The notes below the pieces were generated by a model. It saw only the letters and a program-made list of their open reading frames with translations. It made no database searches and was not told where the DNA came from. This document shows positions 7,531-15,940 of a DNA stretch of 64,000 nt, one piece after another. This DNA comes from Thermacetogenium phaeum DSM 12270. GTDB taxonomy: Bacteria > Bacillota > DSM-12270 > Thermacetogeniales > Thermacetogeniaceae. The stretch lies in NCBI RefSeq assembly GCF_000305935.1, contig NC_018870.1, positions 2,341,001 through 2,405,000 of the forward strand, read 5' to 3'. A program made the position numbers and the translations under genes. Every line of letters starts with the position of its first letter. Position 1 is the first letter of the stretch.

Positions 7531-10148
7531 AGTATTAAAAGCCCACGCTCATCATAGACTGAACCGATATTTTCTCCTCCATGCCTTAACGCGCGGTCAA
7601 GCGCCATAATTAACGCTACCGCACCATCTATTCTCTCGGTGGATTTTTCTTTATCCGGCTTAATGTTTCCGGCGGGATCGGTTTTGACATAGATATTGTC
7701 CATCATCCACCGCAGTACTGGATTACCACCATGGGCGATGCGTTCTTCCAATGTCAGCTTCATCAACTCTTTTGTAGGCGGCGACATATCCTTGAAACCC
7801 TGACCGAATGGAACAACCGTAAACCCCAAAGCCTCGAGGTTTTGCGTCATCTGAATTGCGCCCCAGCGGTCAAAGGCTATTTCCTTAATGTTATATTTCA
7901 TACCGAGTTCCTCAATAAATGTCTCGATAAAACCGTAATGCACCACGTTACCCTCGGTGGTATATAAAAAGCCTTGCCTCTCCCAGACATCATACGGTAC
8001 ATGATCTCTCCGCACACGCTGGTCGATGTTCTCCTCCGGTATCCAGAAAAAAGGCAGGATCTGATATTTGTCCGATTCATCAAGCGGCAGAAACACCAGT
8101 ACAAAGGCTGTAATATCGGTAGTAGATGACAGGTCAAGCCCTCCGTAACAGGTTCTGCCGCGCAGTTTTTCTGCATCAACAGGAAATGCACACTTATCCC
8201 ATTTATCCATTTGCATCCAGCGTAACGATTGTTTCACCCACTGATTTAAGCGGAGCTGACGGAATAAATTTTCCTCTGCGGGGTTTTGCTTGGCATTTTC
8301 ACAAGCCACCCTCAGTTTTTCGATGTCAACTGTAATGCCTAGTGACGGATTAACCTTTCTCCATACCTTTTCACTTGTCCAGTCGTCGGTATCGGATGCG
8401 CTGTAGATAACAGGGTAGAAAGTCGGGTCTATCTTGCGTCCCTGCAAAATATCCTCTGCCTTTTGATGCACTTCCCAGCAGATGGAATTGCGGTCGGTGC
8501 CAGCAGTCGTAATCAGGAAAAATAACGGCTGCTTCCTTGCATCGCCAGATCCGTGAAGCATTACATCATAAAGATCCCGGTTTGGCTGGGCATGAAGTTC
8601 GTCAAATACCACACCATGGACGTTTAGGCCATGTTTCGTATATGCTTCCGCTGAAAGCACCTGATAAAAACTGCCTAACGGTTTATATACCAGCCGCTTC
8701 TGTGACAGCATCGGTTTAATCCGGGACTTTAATGCCGGGCACTGTTCCACCATGTCAACCGCAACGTCAAAAACGATGGATGCCTGCTGACGGTCAGATG
8801 CACATCCGTAAACCTCGCCGCCATGCTCGAAATCACCGCAGGTCAGGTATAAGGCGATGGCCGCCGCAAGCTCGGAATTGTGCGTAGGCACCATGGAAGT
8901 CCCTGCCAAATACTGGCGGGACGGCGAGCTCACCTGAATGCACCGCATTGGTATGCGCTCCTTTACAGGCTCTATGGAATGGATATAGTGGTAATTGGAT
9001 CGGGTCGGGGATGAGCCTGTTTCCTTGCGGCGGCACAATTTTCTTGCAAGCCCGCTTGTGGGCAGATCTGCAAATGATGTGAACCTGATTGTATAAAGCG
9101 TTTTGCCGGTAGGCTTGCCGCAGCGCTGCGACGGGCTTTCCGTCATTGAGTTTTTTATGCCGAGGCTCCATAACAGTTCACGGACGTCCAAGGCAAGCTG
9201 TTTTTCTGTGCTGACATAGATGCTTTGCGCTTTTAATTTTCCTATGCAGCCGTCGGAATCCATAAGCCCCTGCAAGAGTTCCCAGCGCTGATTTTCGGAA
9301 GCCCTCAAATACTCCGAAGGGATATGCTTGCTGTGATGGGACTTTAATAGTACGCTTTTCAAAACAGGTATGCGCACGACCACGCTGTCGCCGACGTTTT
9401 TCCATAGGGAAGACACTTCATATGGTATCCTTTTAAGCACACCCGCGACGTCGCATGTGCGAATCGTTATCTCCGGCCTGGTGGCGCACCCATTTCCCAG
9501 CCAGTAGCCATAAAGATACGGATCTACCGGCAGTTTGGCGTCCGGCAGCTTTAAAGCTCCGGCAACAGGTATTCGGTATATGGAACGGAAGGGAGCGTCC
9601 TTGTGACGTTTTCGATAAGCGGAAAAAGCCTCATACATCTGCTGTGTTTGAAGAAGCCTTTCCTTTCGCCCATTGTTAATGACCTGCACTTTCCACAAGT
9701 GCCTTGCTCCGGCAATGATGGAGCTGCCGTCGCCGAACGTAAGCCTGTATGCCTGTTCGGTATCATCAATCTCGCTAAGGGCAAGAACATGACAGGGACT
9801 TCCGTTTTCATCAAATACAACGTCTCCCTGCTTTAGTTCCCCCATCCGTTTCCAGCCGTCCGGCGTGGGGATAGGCGTGTCTAGGGCAAGCTGTTTCCCC
9901 TGCTTTTTTGGAATTTCTATATAGGCAGTGTTAAACTGCCTGTATCCATTAGGTTTCAAGATTCCGAATATGTCCCGGACAATCTGTTCCTGCCAGTCAA
10001 TTAATTCAAAAGGCATTCCATACCATTCACCCTTGGTATGCTTCAGGCAGTTTATAAAAGTAACAGCGGCATCCGCCGCTTCCTTGTCGTATCGGGAACC
10101 TTCCGCCATAAACTTCGTTGGCTTATAACGCTTTAACTTCCGCAGCTT
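7527..10148 (-). CDS. terL: phage terminase large subunit, interrupted by an intein
   Basis: A YmfN-like large terminase. The ATPase region has the host-side Walker A halves PKKQGK and SELAAA, and a Walker B GVVFDELHAQ. The C-terminal nuclease carries GLDLSSTTDITAF and IAFDRWGA. A 339-residue intein splits the Walker A motif between GK and S, so the protein is inactive until spliced to about 530 residues. The frame extends upstream to 10211, but that part overlaps a terminator hairpin. The best ribosome site (AAAGGAGG) precedes a CTG at 10148, followed by the family sequence LKRYKPTKFMAEGSRYDKEA. The start codon is therefore uncertain: CTG at 10148 or ATG at 10109. The gene is convergent with the plus-strand gene at 7126. 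Confidence 0.93.
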   Translation of the reverse strand, partial: KLRKLKRYKPTKFMAEGSRYDKEAADAAVTFINCLKHTKGEWYGMPFELIDWQEQIVRDIFGILKPNGYRQFNTAYIEIPKKQGKQLALDTPIPTPDGWKRMGELKQGDVVFDENGSPCHVLALSEIDDTEQAYRLTFGDGSSIIAGARHLWKVQVINNGRKERLLQTQQMYEAFSAYRKRHKDAPFRSIYRIPVAGALKLPDAKLPVDPYLYGYWLGNGCATRPEITIRTCDVAGVLKRIPYEVSSLWKNVGDSVVVRIPVLKSVLLKSHHSKHIPSEYLRASENQRWELLQGLMDSDGCIGKLKAQSIYVSTEKQLALDVRELLWSLGIKNSMTESPSQRCGKPTGKTLYTIRFTSFADLPTSGLARKLCRRKETGSSPTRSNYHYIHSIEPVKERIPMRCIQVSSPSRQYLAGTSMVPTHNSELAAAIALYLTCGDFEHGGEVYGCASDRQQASIVFDVAVDMVEQCPALKSRIKPMLSQKRLVYKPLGSFYQVLSAEAYTKHGLNVHGVVFDELHAQPNRDLYDVMLHGSGDARKQPLFFLITTAGTDRNSICWEVHQKAEDILQGRKIDPTFYPVIYSASDTDDWTSEKVWRKVNPSLGITVDIEKLRVACENAKQNPAEENLFRQLRLNQWVKQSLRWMQMDKWDKCAFPVDAEKLRGRTCYGGLDLSSTTDITAFVLVFLPLDESDKYQILPFFWIPEENIDQRVRRDHVPYDVWERQGFLYTTEGNVVHYGFIETFIEELGMKYNIKEIAFDRWGAIQMTQNLEALGFTVVPFGQGFKDMSPPTKELMKLTLEERIAHGGNPVLRWMMDNIYVKTDPAGNIKPDKEKSTERIDGAVALIMALDRALRHGGENIGSVYDERGLLIL
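8877..9893 (-). other. class 3 (WCT) intein with LAGLIDADG-type homing endonuclease inside the terminase
   Basis: The 339-residue insert begins QLALDTPIPTPDGW and ends MVPTHN, with Ser as the +1 residue. Residue 1 is Gln, so the usual Cys/Ser nucleophile is missing. The three residues that define class 3 inteins are present: Trp67 two residues after the block B His65 (ARHLWKV), Cys318 in block F (RCIQV), and Thr337 in block G (THN). In class 3 inteins the block F Cys performs the first acyl shift. Two LAGLIDADG-like motifs, LYGYWLGNG (about residue 127) and LLQGLMDSDGCI (about 206), indicate a homing endonuclease domain. Insertion in the Walker A motif is a typical hot spot. Confidence 0.9.
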
Positions 10149-10182
10149 TGCCGCCTCCTTTCCTAAAGTTGAGCAAGAAAAA

Positions 10183-10206
10183 AGGAACCTCATGGACGAA
10201 GTTCCT
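10183..10206 (-). terminator. rho-independent terminator upstream of the large terminase
   Basis: On the minus strand AGGAAC pairs with GTTCCT around a 12-nt loop and is followed by a T run. It lies between the DUF5049 gene and the terminase and may limit read-through of the small-gene cassette into the late genes. The 6-bp stem makes it a moderate candidate. Confidence 0.5.
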
Positions 10207-10247
10207 CTCATTAGTGGATTTCTATGAAATCTGTTACGCTATTATCG

Positions 10248-10442
10248 TTATCGTTTGCCTGTCAGGATAAACTCAGCATATTCTTTCTTGTGTTCATTAA
10301 GAAATACCACCAATTCATAAAAACCCTTTTTGTATGCCTCTTCCTGTACTCTTGGCAAGTCAAACATATTACAGGCACCGCTGTCCCGTATGGCCATAAT
10401 CTGCCGATAAATCTTATCAGTTATCAGATTCTCGTTACCCAT
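10248..10442 (-). CDS. DUF5049 family small phage protein
   Basis: A 64-residue protein. Its pattern (ITDKIYRQIMAIRDSGACNMFD.., then GFYELVVFLNEHKKEYAEFILTG) matches the DUF5049 family, found in Firmicutes phages close to the terminase genes. The function is unknown. It begins a few bases after the cyclotransferase gene stops and is followed by a terminator. Confidence 0.75.
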   Translation of the reverse strand: MGNENLITDKIYRQIMAIRDSGACNMFDLPRVQEEAYKKGFYELVVFLNEHKKEYAEFILTGKR

Positions 10443-10445
10443 GTC

Positions 10446-10913
10446 CTACACCTCTGACTTCTCTGCCGCTGAAATTGAATCTCTTACCGCTTTATTGAGA
10501 AACGAAATATCAAAACCCGCATCTATATAGCCCTGCCGAATCACCTCGTAATAGTAACGACCCGGTGCTCCCAAAGGTCTACCTTCATTCATGATATACA
10601 CCATTGCGGGTACCCACTGCCCTTTAAAACGTACCTTAACCGTTTCTTTCCGGTATAGATGCGGATAACCTTCATATCTGTCCAGCGCCTTCTCATCATT
10701 AGGCATGATTCTCCAAAGCAGTACTGGTACTCTTTCACCTTTTTGTTTTTCTATTGTCGCTACTGCGCCGCCATTCCCTCCTCTGAATAACAGCCGGTAT
10801 CCTGTGAGTTTTGCACTCCCCAACACCTTCGCCGTTGGACAGCGGTATGCCATTTGCTTCAAGTTCAGGTTGCTTCCGTATGCTAAATATATGGTTCCTT
10901 TTTCTTTGCTCAT
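10446..10913 (-). CDS. gamma-glutamylcyclotransferase-like (AIG2/GGCT) protein
   Basis: 155 residues. The N-terminal motif IYLAYGSNLNLKQMAYRCP and the LLFRGGNGGAVATIE stretch are typical of the GGCT/AIG2 fold, with the YGSN phosphate-like loop. The acidic catalytic Glu region is represented by KALDRYEGYP. Such enzymes release 5-oxoproline from gamma-glutamyl amines. GGAGG precedes the ATG. The gene directly follows an amidoligase gene, a pairing known from phage gene neighbourhoods in which gamma-glutamyl-like bonds are thought to be made and removed. The substrate is unknown. Confidence 0.85.
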   Translation of the reverse strand: MSKEKGTIYLAYGSNLNLKQMAYRCPTAKVLGSAKLTGYRLLFRGGNGGAVATIEKQKGERVPVLLWRIMPNDEKALDRYEGYPHLYRKETVKVRFKGQWVPAMVYIMNEGRPLGAPGRYYYEVIRQGYIDAGFDISFLNKAVRDSISAAEKSEV

Positions 10914-10977
10914 CGTATCATCCTCCTTGTGTGTACCGCAGGCTAGGGGCGGCTCTCCGCCCCCAGCACCCGGTTAT

Positions 10978-11877
10978 CTATGCTGCCCGAAACCGCCATG
11001 CCGCGTTGCCGTCGAGGTGTTTGCAAAGGTGCTCCCGGCAGTTTTTGAACTCATCACCAATAAGTCCTATGCGGTTGAGGTATGTCCGCATGGCAAATTT
11101 CTCATTTTCAACCTGCGGCTTCTTGCTGGAAGCGCATTTTTGCGTTAACGCCTGATGGTTTAACGCAAGGGCAAGCACTATGTAGCTTCTAATTTTTCCC
11201 GCATGAAGTTCGCTGTTAAAGCCTCGAAGCTCAATTGTCCCATTGCCATTAAAAAAGCTGTGCAGGTTCAAAAAGTGGTACCTGCTATTATGGTAATGGG
11301 TGCTTCGGCTTTCGCTGTAACCTTCGTACCAGATGCTCTCAATCGCCGCCATGGTTTTGGGCTTACGCCGATTCATCTTCTCAACCAGTGCCGCATCCAT
11401 CTTTTTACAAAACCGCATCCTGTCCGGCTCAATCTGCAATGCTTTATAGAAAAGGTCATTCTTGCTGGCGATAATGTTGATAAAATTACGGATGCTTCGC
11501 GGTGTGTGGTCTGCACCGTCTATATGGATATGAATTCCACAGCTTGTGTTTGCAAAACCTCCCGCCTTGCGAAGCCTCCTTATCAATTCCTGCAGGGTTT
11601 CAATGTCCTCGCGGTATGTCAGTATCGGACTTACCAACTCGACACTATATTCCCGGCCAGCCGTTACAATCCGACCGCGCTCCTTTTTCTGAGTCCGGAT
11701 GCTCCCGTCACTCATGAATTTCCATACCCGTCCGTCCGGCGCAATAACCTTTTGGGTATCGTAATAATCTCCGCTGGATTCAATCCTCCCGCCAAGAAAA
11801 GCTGCTGCAGTTTTGGCCGCCTGCTTCCTTGTAATCCCTGTTAATTCTACCTCGATTCCAAATCTCGTTGTAAGCAT
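10978..11877 (-). CDS. phage amidoligase (COOH-NH2 ligase of the glutamine-synthetase-like superfamily)
   Basis: About 299 residues from MLTTRFGIEVELTGITRKQ. The paired acidic FGIEVEL motif, the WKFMSDGSI segment, the EYSVELVSPIL strand, the CGIHIHIDG metal/ATP motif and the late TIELRGFNSELH strand are the pattern of the putative amidoligase family (PF12224). These enzymes are predicted to join amino groups to carboxylates using ATP. GAGGAG lies 8 nt before the ATG at 11877, so the longer upstream frame is not the protein. The GGCT-like gene is downstream and a diverged paralogue upstream (12574-13266). The target, perhaps a peptide or a virion protein, is not known. Confidence 0.85.
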   Translation of the reverse strand: MLTTRFGIEVELTGITRKQAAKTAAAFLGGRIESSGDYYDTQKVIAPDGRVWKFMSDGSIRTQKKERGRIVTAGREYSVELVSPILTYREDIETLQELIRRLRKAGGFANTSCGIHIHIDGADHTPRSIRNFINIIASKNDLFYKALQIEPDRMRFCKKMDAALVEKMNRRKPKTMAAIESIWYEGYSESRSTHYHNSRYHFLNLHSFFNGNGTIELRGFNSELHAGKIRSYIVLALALNHQALTQKCASSKKPQVENEKFAMRTYLNRIGLIGDEFKNCREHLCKHLDGNAAWRFRAA

Positions 11878-12018
11878 TGCGCTTTCTCCTCGCTTTCTCT
11901 GTGTTTTTTGCCCTTTGGCAGTGTACATTAGGCCATTGAAAACACAGGATAGCAAGGCAATTCTGCATGAGTTTCCGCTGGATTTTGGACGATTTTTCGT
12001 ATCTTAATTTGTGTACAT

Positions 12019-12249
12019 TTACAGCTTTCTGATCATATCTACACCATAAGCTGCACCCAAAGAAGAACCGCAGTCCCAGTTGATATGAACAGTTCCGATA
12101 TCATCCACGAAAGATACTGTTCCTTGGTCTCCCGGTTTCAGCTTAGAATACGGATCATTCATGCAGATAAGCTCAACGCGTGTTCCCGGCGGATACTGCT
12201 CTTTAAGGTGAAGGACTGTTTCTTTTGAAGGAAAGTCTCTTACACTCAT
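12019..12249 (-). CDS. DUF4314 family small phage protein
   Basis: A 76-residue beta-rich protein. The sequence (YPPGTRVELICMNDPYSKLKPGDQGTVSFVDDIGTVHINWDCG) is characteristic of DUF4314, a SH3-like small domain common in Firmicutes phages. Its ATG overlaps the stop of the upstream gene (ATGA), so translation is coupled. The function is unknown. Confidence 0.8.
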   Translation of the reverse strand: MSVRDFPSKETVLHLKEQYPPGTRVELICMNDPYSKLKPGDQGTVSFVDDIGTVHINWDCGSSLGAAYGVDMIRKL

Positions 12250-12581
12250 TGCTCGTCCTCCTCTCCAGGATAATATGCGGCGTACTTTGGATAATCCCTA
12301 CCGTCCGGCATTACCAGCACTCCGTCAGATTGTCCCCGTCGCTTAACCAGCAAGCAAAGCCACACTCCGTCCTCGTCAATGCGGCAAAGCCCTTTGTTTT
12401 CCTCAATAAACAAGCGGTCGACGCATAGGTCTGCAATGAAGTTCTCATAGTCAATCTTTGAAAGCTCGATGGTCTTCACAACTGCGAATCGTTTCCTCAT
12501 CTCATACCGATGCGGCACCTTTAGATCCTCAATCCTAAACGGATGCTTGACAAAGAAGGCGGTGCTATGAAAATCATTCAT
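12246..12581 (-). CDS. hypothetical phage protein of the amidoligase cassette
   Basis: About 111 residues starting MNDFHSTAFFVKHPF. I placed the start at 12581, where the ATG overlaps the end of the amidoligase-like paralogue. The sequence is soluble and mixed alpha/beta, with an acidic Tyr-rich end (YPKYAAYYPGEEDEQ). I do not recognise the family with confidence. It is co-transcribed with the DUF4314 gene and the amidoligase genes. Confidence 0.65.
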   Translation of the reverse strand: MNDFHSTAFFVKHPFRIEDLKVPHRYEMRKRFAVVKTIELSKIDYENFIADLCVDRLFIEENKGLCRIDEDGVWLCLLVKRRGQSDGVLVMPDGRDYPKYAAYYPGEEDEQ

Positions 12582-13266
12582 TCTCATCCACCGCCTTTGC
12601 TCTGCCTTTCCGGTACGCCCCGTTGCCTGACAGCCTTGAAAGCAGCACCTTGCGTTCGGTTTTGAAATCATCTCCTATAAATCCCAGCCGAAGCAAGAAA
12701 CAGCGAAAAGCATATTTTTCATTATCTGCCGGTTTTTCAGTGCGCAGCACTCGCTTCTGCGCTTTTGCCTGTTCTGCCATCTGCTTTGCCAGTGTGATAT
12801 ACGTCTGTACCTCGTCGGCATTTAAAGTCGCGTTCCAGAAAGGGAAGGCAATCTCGTCATTTTCAGCCAAGACTTCAAGTTCTCGGTCAAACGACAGCGC
12901 TTTCTTTATCAATGTCTCTTTGCTGGCCAGCATATTTCTAAGGTTTTCAAGGCTTGTCTCGCCAAAGCCCTCAAAATAAAGAGTAATTCTCATGGTTCCC
13001 TCTGCTGATAAGCCCGCCATATTCAGCGCGTCAATAACGGAACGGATGCTTTTGATTTCATTAAGACTGATTTTCGGTGAGTGAACCACACTGTCCCTGT
13101 CAACCGTCCAGCTATCTGTAGAGATACCGTCGTTTACCTCATAAGCAAACCCCGGCGCTCCGGCATAGCGCACCTGGCCTTCAATGGCTTCAGCTATGAC
13201 CGAGGCAATAGCTTTTCTCTCCTGACCTATAACCTTCTGTGAAAAGCGAAAGCTGTTATTGCTCAT
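12574..13266 (-). CDS. diverged, probably inactive paralogue of the phage amidoligase
   Basis: About 230 residues. Its C-terminal third aligns closely with the amidoligase at 10978: NEKYAFRCFLLRLGFIGDDFK here against NEKFAMRTYLNRIGLIGDEFK there. Upstream it keeps the order of elements (SWTVDRDSVVHSP for WKFMSDGSI, then a strand, then the MLASKETLIKKAL helix). It lacks the FGIEVEL motif, and the GIHIHID motif is replaced by RITLYFEG. The catalytic site therefore seems lost. It may be a partner or regulatory subunit of the active enzyme, or decaying. GGGGAGG lies 8 nt before the chosen ATG. Confidence 0.65.
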   Translation of the reverse strand: MSNNSFRFSQKVIGQERKAIASVIAEAIEGQVRYAGAPGFAYEVNDGISTDSWTVDRDSVVHSPKISLNEIKSIRSVIDALNMAGLSAEGTMRITLYFEGFGETSLENLRNMLASKETLIKKALSFDRELEVLAENDEIAFPFWNATLNADEVQTYITLAKQMAEQAKAQKRVLRTEKPADNEKYAFRCFLLRLGFIGDDFKTERKVLLSRLSGNGAYRKGRAKAVDENE

Positions 13267-13382
13267 GCCATACACCTCCCCTCAAATAAGCTAAAACATT
13301 TTTGATTCCCATAAAAAATCCCACCTTTCCTTTTTGGTGGGGTACATTAACGCTCTGTTTTGAGGGGAAAGCAAGGACATTT

Positions 13383-14636
13383 TTAATCAATCTGTGTTTC
13401 CGCGTAAGGTATTTTTTCACTACATGTTACCAAGAATACTGAATCTGCGCCAAATTGTGAAACATAGCGCTTTACAATCACATCACAGTATTTCGGGTCA
13501 AGCTCCATCATAAAACAAACCCGCCCTGTCTGCTGCGCCGCAATCATTGTCGTGCCGGAACCTCCGAATAAATCAAGCGCCAAATCTCCCGCACGGGAAC
13601 TGTTGAGCATTGCCTTTGCTACAAGCGATACCGGCTTCATGGTAGGGTGCTCCTCCGATACTTTCGGGCGGGGTATCTCCCAGACATCCGACTGCTTGCG
13701 GTCTTTAAGCGGGCAAAGGCGCGTCCCCTCCAGCCAGCCGTACCAGATCGGCTCGTACTGGGTATGATAGTCCTTTCTTGATAGTACCAAGCTGTCTTTT
13801 TTCCATATAATTGTGCTCGACCAGTGGTACCCTGCCTCCCGCAGGGCGTTCATAACGTTGCCCCATTCCTGCGCGGACATCACCACATAGGTCATGCATC
13901 CGGCCTCCGAAACCTCGCGCATACAGTTAAAAGCGCGCAATAAAAAAGCGCCGAATTCCTCGGTGCTCATCCTGTCGTTTAGAATTTGCCTCGGCTTCCA
14001 GCTCGGATGTCTGGTATCTGAACCGTAATCAACATTCCAGGGCGGGTCGGTGAAAACAAATCTCGCCTTTTTGCCGTCCATCAGCTTTTGCACATCTGAA
14101 AGCATGGCGCTATCGCCGCACATCAGACGGTGGCTGCCAAGTACCCATATGTCGCCCTTTTTGGTAACCGGAATTTTAATCTCTGCAATTGCCTTTTCTG
14201 TATCGAAATTATCCTCTTTGACATTAGCGATTGTTTTATCACGGAACAACTCATCAATTTCCGCAGCATCAAACCCGGTAAGAGAAACATCAAAGCCATC
14301 TTCATTTAAATCCATAAGCAGATCAGTCAAAAGCGGAATATCAAACTCGCCGCTGATTTTATTCAGTGCAACATTGAGCGCCTTTTCCCGCTGTTCATCC
14401 AAATCAACTACAACACAGTCGATCTCCTTATACCCCAAAGCTGTAAGTACTTTATAACGCTGATGTCCGCCGACAATGTTCCCGGTGCGTTTATTCCATA
14501 TAACCGGCTCTACATATCCAAACTCTTCAATAGACCGACGTAATTTTTCATATTCAGGGTCACCAGGCTTTAAATCTTTCCGCGGATTATATTTAGAAGG
14601 TTTTAGTTTTTCTGTTGGTATTTTCAGTATATCCAT
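13383..14636 (-). CDS. ParB-domain / DNA adenine-type methyltransferase fusion
   Basis: 417 residues. Residues 1-~130 form a ParB/sulfiredoxin-like domain with the IVGGHQRYKVL motif. The C-terminal part is a beta-class DNA methyltransferase: catalytic DPPW in FTDPPWNVDYG (about residue 195) precedes the SAM motif LDLFGGSGTTMIAAQQTGR. The DPPW motif is typical of N6-adenine or N4-cytosine enzymes. It lies in tandem with a second fusion of the same design. It may protect phage DNA from host restriction or act at packaging. GGAGGG precedes the ATG. Confidence 0.9.
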   Translation of the reverse strand: MDILKIPTEKLKPSKYNPRKDLKPGDPEYEKLRRSIEEFGYVEPVIWNKRTGNIVGGHQRYKVLTALGYKEIDCVVVDLDEQREKALNVALNKISGEFDIPLLTDLLMDLNEDGFDVSLTGFDAAEIDELFRDKTIANVKEDNFDTEKAIAEIKIPVTKKGDIWVLGSHRLMCGDSAMLSDVQKLMDGKKARFVFTDPPWNVDYGSDTRHPSWKPRQILNDRMSTEEFGAFLLRAFNCMREVSEAGCMTYVVMSAQEWGNVMNALREAGYHWSSTIIWKKDSLVLSRKDYHTQYEPIWYGWLEGTRLCPLKDRKQSDVWEIPRPKVSEEHPTMKPVSLVAKAMLNSSRAGDLALDLFGGSGTTMIAAQQTGRVCFMMELDPKYCDVIVKRYVSQFGADSVFLVTCSEKIPYAETQID

Positions 14637-14641
14637 AAATC

Positions 14642-15940
14642 TTAACCCTCCAATTTTATGGCTTTTTCGCCGGTGAAGTCCTCCCAGCGCTTAACAGCCA
14701 AATCACAGTAAACAGGGGATAGCTCCATCGCGTAGCATTTACGCTCGGTCTGTTCAGCCGCAATTATAGTGGTGCCGCTGCCGGAAAACGGTTCAAGCAC
14801 AATACCGCCTTTGTCGCTGTGCATTTTGATGCACCGCCATGGAAGCTCCACAGGGAACATTGCAGGATGCTCCTTGTTTGCCCGGACAGTCGTCATCTCC
14901 CATATGCCCGCATAGCCCCACTTCTTACGTTCTTCCTTTGTAAGCCGTTTCACAAATTTATAACTGTGCCCTGCAAAGGCCGAAAGCCACACATATTCCT
15001 GATCGTTATACTCCTCAGCCTCGCCTTTATTGCTGAACGCTGAAATATACTCATACTGCTGAACCGGCTTGTTTGAAACAAGGTGATAGGGGCCTACGCC
15101 GAAGTTTTGCCCCTGCTTCTTCCAGATGCGGATCCAGATAGGTCGGTAGCCATTGTCCAAAAACATATTTACGCTGTATACGCTGGTGGGTTCAATAAAC
15201 TGGGAGCCGGTAGCGTAAAGGTCTCCCAGGTTCCAGCAGACAATATCCGCATGCCTGCACAAGTTTCTAATCACCGGGCGCACGGTTTCAAACCAAGGCT
15301 CGATTCCGGCTTTCTCATATTCTTTGCCTACCCCGTAAGGCGGGGAGGTAACCGCCATCTGCGCGTGACCCCCGTCCATGAGCTTTGCGAAGTCAGCCTC
15401 GCTCGTAGAGTCACCACACATCAAACGGTGGTTTCCGAGAAGCCAGATATCGCCCCGCTTTGTTACCGGCTCGCGCTGCACAATTTCCCCATGCGCTTTA
15501 TCTATGTCAAAGCTGTCTTGTATCGCCTCTTTGGAGTACCATCGGTTAAGCAGTTCGTCTATTTCAGAAGCGTCAAACCCTGTAAGCGAAACATCAAATG
15601 CACCTGCGTCCAACTCAGCCATCAGTTCAGCCAGTTTATTCTCGTCCCACTCTCCCTGAATCTTATTAAGAGCAAGATTAAGCGCTTTTTCTCTCTGCGG
15701 GTCAAGATCCACTACAACGCAGTCTATCTCAGTCTGTCCCAAGTCCAGCAAAACCTTTAAGCGTTGATGCCCGCCTACCACATTACCTGTTTTTTGGTTC
15801 CAGATAACAGGCTCCACATAGCCAAATTCCTCTATTGACCGTTTTAGCTTTTCATATTCCTTATCGCCAGGTTTTAAATCCTTGCGCGGGTTGTATGCTG
15901 CTGGATTAAGTTTTTCAACAGATATTTTTTGTATGTTCAT
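14642..15940 (-). CDS. ParB-domain / SPPY-type DNA methyltransferase fusion
   Basis: 432 residues. It shares its N-terminal ParB-like domain (VVGGHQRLKVLLDLG) and layout with the neighbour at 13383, indicating an old tandem duplication. The catalytic motif is TSPPYGVGKEY (SPPY, often found in N4-cytosine methyltransferases) and the SAM motif is LEPFSGSGTTIIAAEQTER. The two enzymes therefore probably modify different sites. The gene sits between small and large terminase, a known position for methylase cassettes in Firmicutes phages. Confidence 0.9.
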   Translation of the reverse strand: MNIQKISVEKLNPAAYNPRKDLKPGDKEYEKLKRSIEEFGYVEPVIWNQKTGNVVGGHQRLKVLLDLGQTEIDCVVVDLDPQREKALNLALNKIQGEWDENKLAELMAELDAGAFDVSLTGFDASEIDELLNRWYSKEAIQDSFDIDKAHGEIVQREPVTKRGDIWLLGNHRLMCGDSTSEADFAKLMDGGHAQMAVTSPPYGVGKEYEKAGIEPWFETVRPVIRNLCRHADIVCWNLGDLYATGSQFIEPTSVYSVNMFLDNGYRPIWIRIWKKQGQNFGVGPYHLVSNKPVQQYEYISAFSNKGEAEEYNDQEYVWLSAFAGHSYKFVKRLTKEERKKWGYAGIWEMTTVRANKEHPAMFPVELPWRCIKMHSDKGGIVLEPFSGSGTTIIAAEQTERKCYAMELSPVYCDLAVKRWEDFTGEKAIKLEG

